Of a stretch of 64,000 bases of DNA, positions 35,642-47,239 are shown piece by piece. The notes under the pieces were generated by a model. The model did no database searches. It was not told the DNA's origin and was given only the letters and a program-made list of their open reading frames with translations. This DNA comes from Verticillium longisporum (lineage: Eukaryota > Ascomycota > Sordariomycetes > Glomerellales > Plectosphaerellaceae), in the NCBI GenBank assembly GCA_019188255.1, contig JAETXT010000005.1, positions 2,170,001 through 2,234,000 on the forward strand, given 5' to 3'. Positions within the stretch are counted from its first letter, which is position 1. Each line of letters begins with the position of its first letter. A program made the position numbers and the translations under genes.

Positions 35642-37038
35642 GTTTAACCACCGTATAACATGAGCCCCCCAAAATGGACACGAGCAGTTTCTCCGCCCTC
35701 CAAACTCCGCTTACCCAAGCCAAGAGCCATCCTATTTGATCGTGCAGGTGCAGCCAAGCACACTTGCCAAGCGGAAACACGGCTCTTGCCCGGGCTCTTG
35801 GCAGGAGGATGGCAGCGCACGGCGGACCCTTCCCCCTGGGATTCGCTGGATTCTCCTCGTGCGGTGAGGCCTGTGGGGGGGAAGAAGAGAGGAGGAAGGT
35901 GCCACTGCATGGGATGGGGGTAGGGGCGACTGAGGGGGGATTGAGGGGGGGGATTGAGGAGTCTAAGTGGGGGGCTGGTGGGGTTGGAATACGCGACACT
36001 GCACCGCAACCTGCAAATGAGGGGGGGGGGGGGACCAAAAGAACACACGGACGGGGTAGGGTCCTCCTTTCTCCACGGAGTAGGGTTAAGGATCAACTTG
36101 TCTTTGTCTAGGTACCCTATCTGAATCCCCGGGCCGTTGGTGTCGGGCTAGACATTGATTTCATGTCCACACTGGTCTTCAGACGCCCGATCGACGGATA
36201 TCGCAATCAAGTTCGGAGCGTCGACAGTCCGGCAGGTGCCCCCCAGGATGACCCCCTCCCGTCTCCCCCTCGCCCACCGCTCGAGCCTCATGGCTGAACC
36301 CCGCAGACCTCTCTCAGGAAAAGAGAAGAGAGGGGGATCTCGGTGGGGGGAGAGAGGGTCTCGGGCCAAGCCCCGGATGTCGTTTAGGTCCTTGCTCGCT
36401 TCGGGAAATGGGGGCGGGTGCATGCATCGGTAAGTAGGTAATTAGCCACCTTGGCAGGCAGGAAAGTAGTGTGGTGGTGCACAGTGAGTCAAAACATGTC
36501 GTCTTGGCTCGGCACTCGGAGTCAGGCAGCACGTGCAAGGTGAGACCACCCCAGTTCACGCCCAGCAGCCCAGTCGGTAGTCTTCCCACTCCCTTTCATG
36601 AAATGAGATCGTCATACATACCGTCCACGTCCATCGTGGGCTACTACAGCACAACACTAAATCTCTGTCCATGGCTCCAATACCCTGGGAGCTGTCAGAT
36701 CCGTACTACTGGGACATACGACGTGCTGGGACACTAGGTTGTAGGTCATGCAGTGAAGATCGTGGGGTGAGGGGAGTGAGACTACAATACAGTTTGAAAG
36801 TACTGGCTTCATACATGGAACTTGAGCGGTTGTCGCATGGGTTCATGGACAAGATATTCACAATCAAGGGACGCCGTGTCATTTCACTGCAAAGGTTTTC
36901 ATCATGCGTGGGTTCATTAAAATTCTCATTAGAAGGCATCAGATCAAGTCGCCATATGGCAGACTCATCCTCCTCCAGGGTGTCATAATCAAGAAGCAGG
37001 CAGTAGACATGGATACAAGTCGCTCGTTGGCATCGCAT

Positions 37039-38883
37039 CTAGCGAAGCTCACGGCCTCCAGCCGACTCGACCTGCTCGACATACTCGAGCTTCTCCTTGC
37101 TGTCGGGCTGAGTGAACTCGAACACTGTGGGTAGAAAAGGTCAGCAACCTGCATGGCAAAAAAGACATGTCGCCAATTTTGTAAAAAAAAAAAAAAAAAA
37201 AAGAAAAGGGAAAACTTACAATCGACAGGCGTCGTGGCAAACTTGCGAGCGTCGACCTTCTTCTGGAAGAGGTAGTCAATGTCGGCGAAGCTCCTGTTCC
37301 TGGTCTCGGGCAGGAAGAAGAAGATCCAGAAGACCCAGACGAAGCAGAGGCAGAAGTACACCATGCCCGCCTTGGCGCCGAGGTTCCAGGCATCGGCCGT
37401 CGCGTTGAGCATGCGAGGGTTGACCTGCTGCACGACGATACCGCAAGCGACGTAGACGGCACGGCCGAGCACAATGGTCTGGGCGCGGAGACGGCTCGAC
37501 GAGGTCTCGCCAACGACGACATAGGTGGTAGGGCCGAGCGAGACCTTGAAGATGCACTGCACGACAATGAGGAAGGCGGCGACGGGGATGGCGCTGTTCT
37601 TCCTGCTCGTGGCGAAGCCCATGATGCCAATGACCAGCATGCAGGCACCGATGCCGCCGGATCCGAAGAGGTAGAAGGCGCGGCGGTTGATCTTGCCCAT
37701 GAGGACAATGGCGACACCGGTGGCGAGGATGTTGACCGACTGAATGCCCATGTTGTAGTTGAAGGCCATGGTGGAGCTCATGCCAATGGACCGCAGCATG
37801 ATGGCGGCGTAGGCCGTGATGGACTGGCCGTTGAGCATCTGGATGAGCCAGGCCATGCAGATGATGCCAGTGCGACGAAGGTTGGTGCCGGAGAAACAGT
37901 CCTTGTAGCTGGCCTCGGCCGACTCAATCTTCTCCATCTCGTTGGTGTGCTGCATGAGGGCGAGGGTCTCGGCCATCGACTGCTCAGTGTAGTGACCCTT
38001 GCGCGCCAGGCGACGCAGGCTCTTCTCGGCATCCTCGATGCGGTTGCGGCGGATGAGGTACCAGGGGCTCTCGGGGGCGAGGAAGCCGACGAGCAGCAGA
38101 GGGGGCACCCAGACCCACTGGAGGCCGTAGGGGACGCGCCAGCCGGCATCACCCTTGAGGTTCAGGGAGCCGCGGAGGACACCGGTGGCGAGGAAGCTGC
38201 CGGCACCCCAGCACATGGAGACCCAGGCCGTCAGGTAGCCGCGCATGGCAGCAGGGCAGATCTCGGCGGCGTAGGCGGTGGTGAGGGTCTGGAAGATACC
38301 CCAGGGGATACCGCAGATGACGTTGCCGGCGACGAGCATACCGACGCTGTTGGAGAAGAAGAGGATGAAGATGGTGGCACCCATGGTGACCATGGCGCCC
38401 TGGAGGAGAGGAAGACAAGTTAGATGGTGCGTCTCAATGCAGTCGGCTGGAGACGGTCAAACGTACCATGTAGACCTTGCGAGAACCGTAGCGGGCCTGG
38501 AGGTAACCGTTGATCAGGAGACCGATGATGGAACCGCAGTTGTTGCCGGCACCGATGGCGCCCTGCCACTTGGCCGAGATGTGCAGCTTGCCGGTGGCGT
38601 CAGGCCATCCAAACTTCCTGAGGTAGGCGTCGTGGGCGAAAAAGTTGTTGATGAGACCGACGTCCATGCCCTCCATGACGAGGGCGAGACTGAGAAGCAT
38701 GCTGTAGACGGCAGCAGGCCAGTAGCGGTTGAAGAGCTCCTTGCGCGAGAGCAGAGCCTCGGCGTCACTGGCGGCGACGGCAGCCTCGATGAGCTCGACC
38801 TGAGGCGTATAGACGCCATGCTCCGTGTGGACGGGGGTCGGCTTGGGGCCGGCCTCGAGCTTGCTCTCGCTCTGGGTGGCCAT
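37039..38883 (-). CDS. MFS sugar porter, alpha-glucoside (maltose permease) type
   Basis: Three exons: 38883-38467, 38399-37220 and 37124-37039, giving 560 residues. Introns are 67 nt and 95 nt; the second carries a long T-run on the coding strand. There are twelve predicted membrane segments. Sugar-porter marks are present: VMEGMDVGLINNFF in helix 1, NGYLQARYGSRKVYM after helix 2, PESPWYLIRRNR after helix 6, and PETRNRSF near the end (PETKG variant). The VMEGxD signature points to the proton-coupled alpha-glucoside branch (maltose, trehalose or similar), not hexose carriers. It sits at the plasma membrane. The neighbouring alpha-mannosidase also concerns glycans, but co-regulation is not shown. 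Confidence 0.92.
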
Positions 38884-40356
38884 GTTGATGGTGTTGGGGG
38901 CAGGGGGGGACGACTAGAGGGGTTTGTCTGGCAAACACGGCCTCGTGATACTGTCTGGCAGAAGGGAGGCAAGGAGGAAGGAAGAGGCCGGAGAAGGGGA
39001 GGAGTGGCGACAGGTGTTGATGCCAGTGAAGAGAGGAGAGGGAAGGAAGGGGAACCGAGTCTGAGATGGGAGGGAAAGCGCAGAAGATATGCTTCTCGTG
39101 GGTTGACTGATGGGCCGGGGGTAGTGCCTGCCTTTGGAGTTGCCGCTACGACCTCGCGTCGACGGTGCTCAGGTCGAAAGTACAAGTATACATTGGGGTC
39201 ATATCACACTCACTGCCCTGGTTCTGCTGTGCACTTGGCGCTGGGGAAGGGGGCCTGGGCACGACCTGGGGGAAGAAATGGGGGAGAAATGGGGTTGGGA
39301 GGGATGGCCCGGGGAGACCGGGGTTCGGTCCGGGGCAGTCCCAGTCGTGGATGGCCGAGGTCGTATGGCATATGGCATGGTATGGGTTTTTTCTTCTCGT
39401 CTTAGTTTCCGAGGTGGCCAAGGTTCGCTACTAGGTCTGCTTGGTACCCCCCTCGAGGCCCTTAGGTGGGTTCGTGCCTTGCTTCAGGCCTGTCAAATTG
39501 TCGGCCATGGCCCAATCAGTCGCGGGCTTCGGGTGGAGGTCGGCCGATCCAGACCCGAGTAGACCTTAGGCCGTGGAGTCCAACATAGAGTTCCCCATGG
39601 GGTCCCACGAATCAGCAGAGGAAGCACGCCCCAGTTTCGGTCCCCTTTCGTCAGGGGGCGTCTGAGCTGCAGAAATGGCCATGTGACGGTGCTCGCTGCA
39701 CTGATGCGGGCTGGTGTGCGTGCCGAGTGCGCGCTGGTGCGCTGTGGTGTGCTGTGGAGTGCTGGTGCGCGTTGGCGCGCTCTGCAGGGTCGGTCGTCGC
39801 TACAAGCATCGCCGAGCATGGGTGGGGGCCTGCCGAGCCAATCAACATGACCAGGTTCTCTCGTAATGCCGGCCTCTCGATACAAACGCAATCCCATTGA
39901 CTCTCTCTCTATATTCTGAAGACAACCAAACACAAGTCCCGAGACTCCACACATCCTTGACCCCCAACGCTGAAGTAAGACAACCCCTTCCCCCTTGACC
40001 CGGACATTTTGACCACATTCGGACAGCCCAGCCCAGGAGCCGCTGAAGCGATACAGTACAGGGCTACTGTCCAGCAGCGAAAACCCTCTTCAGACTCCTT
40101 CCAGCCAGCCGGAAATCCTTGTCCACATACCGCGCACAGCAGCCCGAGCTAAGACCCCCCCGGAGATTGATCGCGGTAGAAGATGCAACGACGACTGGGG
40201 ATCGCCTCGGCCTGACATGCGGCGCACGTGGTGGTCATGCGCGTGTGTCAGTCATGACTCCTGCGTCACCATCACTTGCTGCTGCTGCTGGGCCTTGGCC
40301 TCTCATCCCTCTCATCCCTCTCGCCCTCGCCCTCGCCCCTCGCCCCTCGGGTCCAT
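38884..40356. other. Spacer between the sugar porter and the NPP1-like gene
   Basis: 1.5 kb. The part next to the porter start (38884-39060) is C/T-rich on the coding strand and is its likely promoter. GTGCTG-rich short repeats occur near 39710-39780. No convincing gene. Confidence 0.45.
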
Positions 40357-41198
40357 CTAGAGCGCCGCCTTGGCGAGGTTGCTGTCAAAGTTGGCGTCCT
40401 TGAAAGGCACGTTGGCGCTGCCAAAGTCGGTCGTCTCGAGCGCGTCGCGCGCCGCCTGGGGCATGGAGTCCCAGTCCGAGATGGGGTACGTCTTGCCCGT
40501 CGTCGCCGTGAACTGGAGCTCGTGGTTGGTCGGGAACGTCGTAAAGTACTCGACCTTGACGCTGTCGCCCTCGCGGTCCGGCGTCGCCGTCTTCTTGTAC
40601 TCGCCGTGCCCAGACGCGGCGCCGCCGAGGATGCCCGGTGCCGGGTTGGCGGCTGGGTCGTCGACGAAGACGACAATGTTCTCCCAGTCGTGCCGGTGGC
40701 CGCCTGCCACGTTGCCCGCGATCGGCTGGTCCTTGGGCATGTAGAACGAGTACATGATGGCCAGCTGCCCGTTGACCACCTTGGCGCGGGCGTAGGTCTG
40801 GCCCTTGGACTGGTCCCTGCACCCCGCAGAAATGTTGCCACTGTCCTGGAGACCGCCGCTGTTTGGTTCCGGCAAAGTCAGTCACGTTTGCCGGGGGGGG
40901 AGCGAGATAAAGATAAAGACCCGGTCCGGGTTCACCGGGTCAGTCATCTGCGGACCAATCATACCTGGTATCGCCGGCATCGCCGGCATCCGGCATTCGT
41001 TTCGGCCGTGTAGGGTTGGCAGCCATTGGCAATGTGGAGAAGAGGGTTGAACTTGGCAATGGCGTCTCCAATAGCTCCGGTCTGGACTCGCTGCGTCACG
41101 GGGTTCAGCGAGTCGTGAGGCACGGCAGCCCGGAGGCTGATAGGCCCAGCCGCGACGAGCGCGATGGAAGCGAGGGTGGAGAAGATCTTGGAAACCAT
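40357..41198 (-). CDS. NPP1/NLP necrosis-inducing-like secreted protein, reading frame broken
   Basis: Exon 1 runs from the ATG at 41198 with a signal peptide, then the usual NLP start (HDSLNPVTQ) and first conserved Cys. The only credible intron is about 40867-40970 (GTATGA...ACAG). Exon 2 carries the second conserved Cys, the cation-site heptapeptide GHRHDWE, and ends at 40357, matching type I NLP length. The two halves are not in phase across that intron. The mismatch falls in a GATGCCGGC-type 9-bp tandem repeat at about 40972-40996, just before the donor; read literally, exon 1 stops at GTA TGA. Plant-colonising fungi secrete NLPs, and many are cytolytic on dicots (family knowledge). Whether this copy is active cannot be told; it may be a decayed allele or carry an assembly error. 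Confidence 0.85.
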
Positions 41199-41383
41199 GG
41201 TGGAGATTGTTGATTGTTGATTCTTGTGAGTAATGGGGGGGGGGGAAAGGTACTGAGAGCTTGGAGAGAAATCTCGTGGCAAGGTGAAGCAGGAAGAAGA
41301 GAAGCTATGGATGGAGGAGTAGTTGCTGTGATCTGTGTGCTGGATGAAGAAAGCAAACATCAAAACGGACGAGGGTGACTCTC

Positions 41384-41390
41384 ATTTATA
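41384..41390 (-). promoter_or_regulatory. Candidate TATA box of the NPP1-like gene
   Basis: TATAAAT on the minus strand, about 190 bases upstream of the ATG, inside an otherwise GC-balanced stretch and followed by a pyrimidine/A-rich leader. Position and sequence fit, but it is untested. Confidence 0.5.
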
Positions 41391-42884
41391 GAGGAATCTT
41401 TAGACACCTGACCTACCTCTCCCCACAATGAGGTTGCAAGGTAAGGTAAGGTAATCCCGTGGGGGAGGATATTCGGATCGCCGGTCAGGTGCACATGACG
41501 GCCTCTGAGCTTCCCGAAGGACACACAACTGCCGGGTCGCCATTGCCAAGTTCCCACAGGTCGCATCGTGAAGCCTCGCAATATCAAAGTCCACGGGGAA
41601 TCCGAGTGGCCCGACAGAGTCGAACCTTAGGAATTCCAACGGTCTTGACTCGGTTATCGCACGATCTGCATGAAGCAGAGATCACCAAGCCTTATGCGAA
41701 CTTTCCCCATTGAGCCTCTTCTCTTGGCAGGGGCCTGTCAAATGCCAGAGATGCCAAGATGGGAGATAGAATTGACTTTACGAAAGCGTTTCATCGTCCA
41801 GATTTGGCCGCGCTTTGTCTCTCTCAACTGGCGGCTGTATGCACAGAGGTCGTTCGCGTTGCAGTGTTTGCGGGCTTAGCCGCGCGCGCACGGCCGTCAG
41901 TCTGTCTGGTGGTCGAGCTCGGCAGGGCTCTCTGTGAAACCATCACCCTGGCCCTCACAAGGCTGCCTGCCTGCCGGCGTTGCCGTATGTCCTGCTTGGT
42001 GATCAAAAAGGGGGCTGCACAGCATGTCTAGTCAGTGACCTTGTTCTTAATTCAGATCTTATCATGATGTGCGGCTTGCGAACACCCATTCTTAGAAGGA
42101 CCCAGGTCTTCGGGAATTTCATGGAACACTAGACGCATCACGCATAACATCCACCCGTCTCCTACTAAGTAATAGCAACCGTCCGCTATACTTCATCACT
42201 TTCGGCTTCGCCATGCGAGAGCGCTTCTTCAATCAACGAGTGCCGGAGCCGATCACTGATTGCACCCACCAATGAGGCTGAGACCAATCCGCAACTCCGA
42301 GTCGGCCGAAGCCAAGAGGACCCGGATGCCTCGGGGCTGGAGTCTGGCAACTCTTGGACCGCCGAGCCCTCCAAGACAAATTGAGGATCTTATCATGACT
42401 CAACAAACATGGAGGCCATCATGTGAGTATTCGAGCTTCATTTTTAGCACAGAGATGAAGCCTGCGTATCGAACAGAAGCCCAGCCAAAGAGTCCCCCAT
42501 GCTGATGAGATACATCCTCATACAAAGGTAATGCCTGAAGTCAGGACAACCCTGATTTTGCGCTCTGGGCGGCGGCAATGAGTAGTTCGTGTTTATGGTA
42601 GAGTCTCATAGATTTAATGTGAGGGCAGGTGTTGAGGCCAAGATTTGCTCCACAGCTTAACCTTCGGGCACGACGACTGATTTGTTTCAAATTGATAGCG
42701 ATATTGTTTGCGAATACCACCCAAGTCACATCACACCATTACTAGGAATAGTCCAAAATCAAGTAAATTAACCTAGGTATTCCCCGAGTCGAGTATGACG
42801 CGAATTCGTTCTTGGCACATCTGACAAATACAGCACAAGCGATTTAAGCGTCTTGATTCGTGAAACTACCTCCATAGCACATCA
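41391..42884. other. Spacer between NPP1-like and ferric-reductase genes
   Basis: 1.5 kb with no convincing gene. A near-match to the TACCTAGGTA palindrome lies at 42770-42779, and the segment 42700-42880 is AT-rich, as expected for the 3' region of the ferric reductase gene. Confidence 0.45.
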
Positions 42885-45496
42885 TCACCAAGCAAATGCC
42901 TCCTCGACATAGCGGACAACAGCCCCGTGGCGACCCAACGCAGTGACGACATTCCTCACTTCGTCAGCCATACCCGCCGGTCCGCAAACCATGACGGTCG
43001 TGCCAACCTTGGCAGCCTGCCCGCTGAGCTCCGCCTCCAGCAACGCCCGGAAGTTGAACCTCTCTCCCACAGTGACCTCGACGTCAACGTCACCCCACCT
43101 CGTTAGATTGCGACCAGGGACAGGCGTCAACTTTTCTTCAGCGGACACACTTGAAGCGGCGATGATGCTCTGGACCGAGGTAACAAGCCCGGTTGAGCTG
43201 GCGCGAACGCCCCAGAAGAGTTTCTTGGTACCGAGCGGGGCATTCAAAGACTGAGCACTGCTCAAGACGGGAAGAACGGCAGTGATGCCGACGCCACCGG
43301 CGATGGTAATGAGGTTGGGATACGCGGTAGATGGTTGGGCGTGGCTGTCACCGGGGTAGAGCGACTCGCTGCCATAGCTCGACTCAACCAACACAGGAAC
43401 ACCGATGGCGGAGCCGGCCTTTTGAGCGAGGGACGAGGTTGTGCCCGTCTGCAGACGGATGTAGAGTGTCGTTCCGGCGGGGCCGTGGCGCACCGATGCC
43501 CGAGACGAGGCTGATGAAGACGAGGCATCTACAGGTCCGTCGTGAACATTTGGCGAGACCTTTTCAGAAACCTTTGGAGAGTCTTCGCCAGTGTTGGTTA
43601 CGGCAGATCCGGAGCCGAGGTTGCTGTTGCCAATGACGGAGAACGGGTGACTTTCCCACAAGCGCCAATTGAGGGTGGGGAAATACAGGTAAACATGGCC
43701 ATGCGAATCGAGGCCCGGAATATCGACTCGAAGGTAGTCATCGTCAATCTTGGTCACATATGCCGTCTTCACGCCGTTCTGCACGACGCGGACGACACGC
43801 ACGAACCAGTCAAAGGCCCAGATGCCGATAGCCATGAGCACCCAAGCTTCCTGAGATAACGTCAGCATCAAGACTCATGTGGTTCTGAACTTTGGTAGAC
43901 TTACATATCCCCACTGTCGCTCGTATCGCCACTAAGTCCATGTTAGCTGGTGATCGAAGCTTGTTCTGTGGAGAGCGTGGGGAAGCTTACGATAATGTGA
44001 TACCAGCATCCGACAATAGTTATGATGGCAAGAACGATGTGAGCGGCGTGGAAGAATTCATACAGCCGTTGGCTATTCATGTCAGAATGAATCTCTCGTC
44101 AGGCCACGCTGTGCTATCCCTCACAAGGTTGACGTACCGAAGAGGAAGAACCGAGAACGGGATAATGAGGACCAACGCAAGCGTCGCGATGATACCCCAG
44201 TACCAGTACTCCACCGAAGCCTTCATATTATCAGTTTCCAGCATGGTCGAGTTTTCAATATGGGCAACTTACAATCTCAGTATGATCCTTGTAAATTCGC
44301 ACATGAACATCAAGGTACACAGCAGAATGTAGAACAGCCTCCAGCATGCAGATAAAGGCAACCCAGCGATGGAGGAGCAGGAATGTCGAGTGCGACCAAT
44401 TTGTGATCCACAGGAGGACGTTGTTCCGGCCAGCGTAGAGGATGAGCAGTGGAAGGTTTGCAAATGAAAGCATGCCCACGCGGTTGGAATACAGAGACAA
44501 GAACTCTTCCTGCTTGCTTCCCCACCACGAGTTGGGCGACTTTTGATCGAGCATGACGAAGGACCCGATAATGTTGATGACAGAGATATACAGAAGGAAC
44601 AGAGCCTGCCCTCTTGTGGGAACAATGGCCAAGTTCTTGAGTACAGGAACATTATGACTAGATCCGAGCACAGGGGGCTCGATGATGTAGGCGTAGAACT
44701 TGCTGACGACGGACTCGGGAAACGGAACAAACCTCAGGAGCGAGCAGAGAATGGGGATTCCGGCACCAGTGAGGAGAATAATAAGGCTAGTGACATGAAG
44801 AGTCAGCGAGGCCTTCTTTATCAGCTTTACCTTACCTCATACAGCTAACCAACATGGCTGAGTATATGGGGAGAACCAGAGAAAGCTTACTTGAAGTTGA
44901 CGTGCCACCTTTCGGTGTTGCCAAAGCCAGTGTTTCCATTCGCCGTGGCGATATAAGACTCTTCATCGACGAGGACTGTTCTGTTAAGAACGCCGTCTTC
45001 CTCCAACACCTCGGTAGGAACATCGCCTTCGAGGACGTGGTGCAAAGACTCTTGGTATGACCACTTTGCTTGAGGCTCGTCATGCCTGCTGATCAGCTCA
45101 GTCTGCCAGTACCGCTCAAGCGTCGAGTTGTCGATGTCCTTGCAATGCTGGTAGATGCAGTATGCCACTGTCTTCAGCCACGGCTCGCTGGTGGCCATGC
45201 ATTCTGGCCACATATTAGCTATGGCCTACAGATACTTCGGGTCATTGGCCGGTGCTCTTTCAGGGCATCGTACCTGGTGTCACAGCTACACCTCCGTGGT
45301 GGCCTGCAGCATGTTCCTCACCGTTGCCGCAGTCGATGGCGGCCCGAGGACTGCCTCCGCGGCAGGCATGAGCGCACTCGGGCTCATACATGGGGATACC
45401 AAGACCAATCATGCCAAGTCCGGGCCGGCCAGAGCTTTGGGCATTAGTAGTGGTCAGCCAAACGGCCAGACCGAGGGCTAAGCGAAGTGTGACCAT
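42885..45496 (-). CDS. Ferric reductase-like transmembrane protein (FRE family)
   Basis: Seven exons, all in frame: 45496-45274, 45203-44891, 44786-44273, 44220-44138, 44072-43991, 43931-43905 (27 nt) and 43850-42885, giving 735 residues. Introns are 52-104 nt. A signal peptide (about 1-19) precedes a Cys-containing extracellular domain with the family motif ECMATSEPWL. The membrane core has the two haem-binding His pairs (LLHRWVAF...VLHS and FFHAAH...WYH). The cytosolic part has FAD-site HPFS, NADPH-site GGVGIT and CGPAGMADEV. It reduces extracellular Fe(III) or Cu(II) with cytosolic NADPH for uptake. The N-terminal extracellular domain is Gly/His-rich near residue 60. The 104-nt intron at 44787-44890 may hide a 9-nt exon (44836-44844). 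Confidence 0.92.
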
Positions 45497-46924
45497 GATT
45501 TTGAGATTCGGGATGTTCCAGGTGAGATCTTGATAAGCACGTGAAGAACACGTTCAAGTCCCAATGAGCGAAGGTGCATGGGAGAACCGAACAATCGGCA
45601 TACCGCCCCTTTACCGAAGAGAATCCTCTGGGGTTTTGTACCTCGAGGTGCTACGACACTTCACCTCCATCTTGGAAACTTGCCAAGACCATTGAGGTAT
45701 TCTGCTCACCACCACTCTGACCAATGGCGCTCAACACAAATGGTGAAAGATGACCAAGTCATGTCAGATAAGCATGAAAATGCATCAAGGGTTTTGGGCT
45801 GGGAAGCTGAGGCAGCTCCGTCGCGGGCCTAGAATTGGGGTGAGTCCATTTGAGCAAGTTTCTCCCCCGCCGTGGGCGCACTCGCACCCTCCGTACCTAG
45901 GTAGTCACAAGGTAGATGGCACTTTGGTCGTGCAGCGTCGCAGCCAGCATGGGTATTACGAAGACGGCCAATTGAACGTTCACGTGACCCCTATGATCAT
46001 TAGCCGGAGCCATGGTCACTGGCCAGCAAGGCCACCAGTCACACAACTACCTAGGAAGAACAGTATATAGATAACTACCGAGCTACTAGGCCATATCCAG
46101 AGGAGGCATTTCGTTCGTTCTATTGCTTGAGAGAACAGCAAGAGATCAATAGCTGCTTGTTCGTCACCTGTCGCGAGACCCTATGACATGATACCACAAC
46201 GCTCAGAGTCATACCCTATGCTTCTGCTATATAATAAATACTACCCCTCTGACGGTGTTTCTCTCTCTTGAAAGGCTGCTCAGTCATGTCACCCTCTGCC
46301 CCTCAGAAACGAATATTGCTATGTCTGGCCGTCTTCCGCGACAAGGAAAGGTAATGGTTTCCCATTCCCTTGGTACTTGTCTCGGTCTCTACTATTGCAG
46401 GTCTTCCGACCCTCATCCCTAATCTCCCACCGGATATAACCGCACTAGTACGTACACAGCTGACTGTTTGAATAACATGGCGCCCTTCCGCCGCTATTCG
46501 GAGACCCGGAGCGAACGGCACCCCTAGTTGCATACATCTATCTTAAGATGCCCTACGCTACCTCGATGAGACTTGATGTGCGTGAACAACAACTTAGTAT
46601 CACTAAATGTACACGGGTTCCGATGCTGTCACACGAAGTCTCGAGCCTGTGGTCCGCGAAGATTGAGACGCAAGAATATGTCTTGCAATGATAAAAAGGA
46701 TTTAGTCATAATGCAAGGAATCTATTCTAGAGCTATATAACAAAATAAACGGCTAGGAAACATTCTATATCGTTATTAGCATATTAGAAGAACCTCGATT
46801 ACGACCTATCAGGACGGCTATCTCAGCCTCAATGCTTAGTGCACTTAGCGCTCTGCTCGAGGACGAACTTTTTGCCCTTGGAAATTTCATAGCTCGTGCC
46901 TTTGACCATAGTACTAGTAATGCA
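45497..46924. other. Spacer at the edge of the AT-rich tract
   Basis: 1.4 kb between the ferric reductase start and the RIP-affected desert. It holds an exact TACCTAGGTA palindrome at 45894-45903 and a near-copy at 46048-46057. AT content rises from about 46550. No convincing gene. Confidence 0.5.
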
Positions 46925-47118
46925 CCCCGATTAAATATAATAAGTCAAATCATTAAATAGCTAAATAAAGAGACCGATTTCCTATAATTAAATAATTAAA
47001 TCTATAGTATTTCGATATTTAGATATTTAGTAAATATTTAAATACGTATTTAGGCCTAGAATATAGCTATTCCGAGCCCTAAGACCTATAAAAAGGCCTA
47101 TCCGATTAATTAAAAAGT

Positions 47119-47157
47119 CGTACCGTTAATAAGAGGGAGTCTCTTATTAATAGTACG
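47119..47157. repeat. Hairpin-forming inverted repeat
   Basis: TTAATAAGAG (47126-47135) pairs with CTCTTATTAA (47141-47150) around a 5-base loop, and the outer CGTAC/GTACG also pair. It lies directly beside the tRNA-like relic. Confidence 0.75.
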
Positions 47158-47162
47158 ATAAT

Positions 47163-47232
47163 GCTAATAGTAGGATTCGAACCTATAGCCTCTAATAGAA
47201 TATTAGAGATCCTAATTAATTAGGCTATTAGC
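47163..47232 (-). pseudogene. tRNA-like relic
   Basis: On the minus strand the ends GCTAATA and TATTAGC form a perfect 7-bp acceptor stem. A D-arm-like CCTA/TAGG stem, a 6-bp anticodon-like stem around a 7-base loop, and an intact B box GGTTCGAATCC follow. TAGCCTA fits an A box. The loop lacks U33 and the T-stem is only 4 bp, so it is not a normal functional tRNA. It may be a RIP-mutated tRNA gene or a tRNA-derived repeat. The B box contains no CpA, which may explain its survival. Confidence 0.55.
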
Positions 47233-47239
47233 TTCTATT

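Larger units (their letters stand above)
35106..37038 (-). promoter_or_regulatory. Upstream region of the alpha-mannosidase gene
   Basis: 1.9 kb between the mannosidase start and the stop of the sugar porter. From about 35450 to 36430 the coding strand is C/T-rich. It contains a GT run (35559-35578), an 18-bp minisatellite (35581-35641) and a 13-base G run on the plus strand around 36020-36032. No convincing gene. Confidence 0.5.

Noticed and set aside
38278..39405. Plus-strand open frame of 375 codons over the sugar porter start
   Set aside because: Antisense to the porter exons, then runs into its promoter; low-complexity Gly/Arg content.
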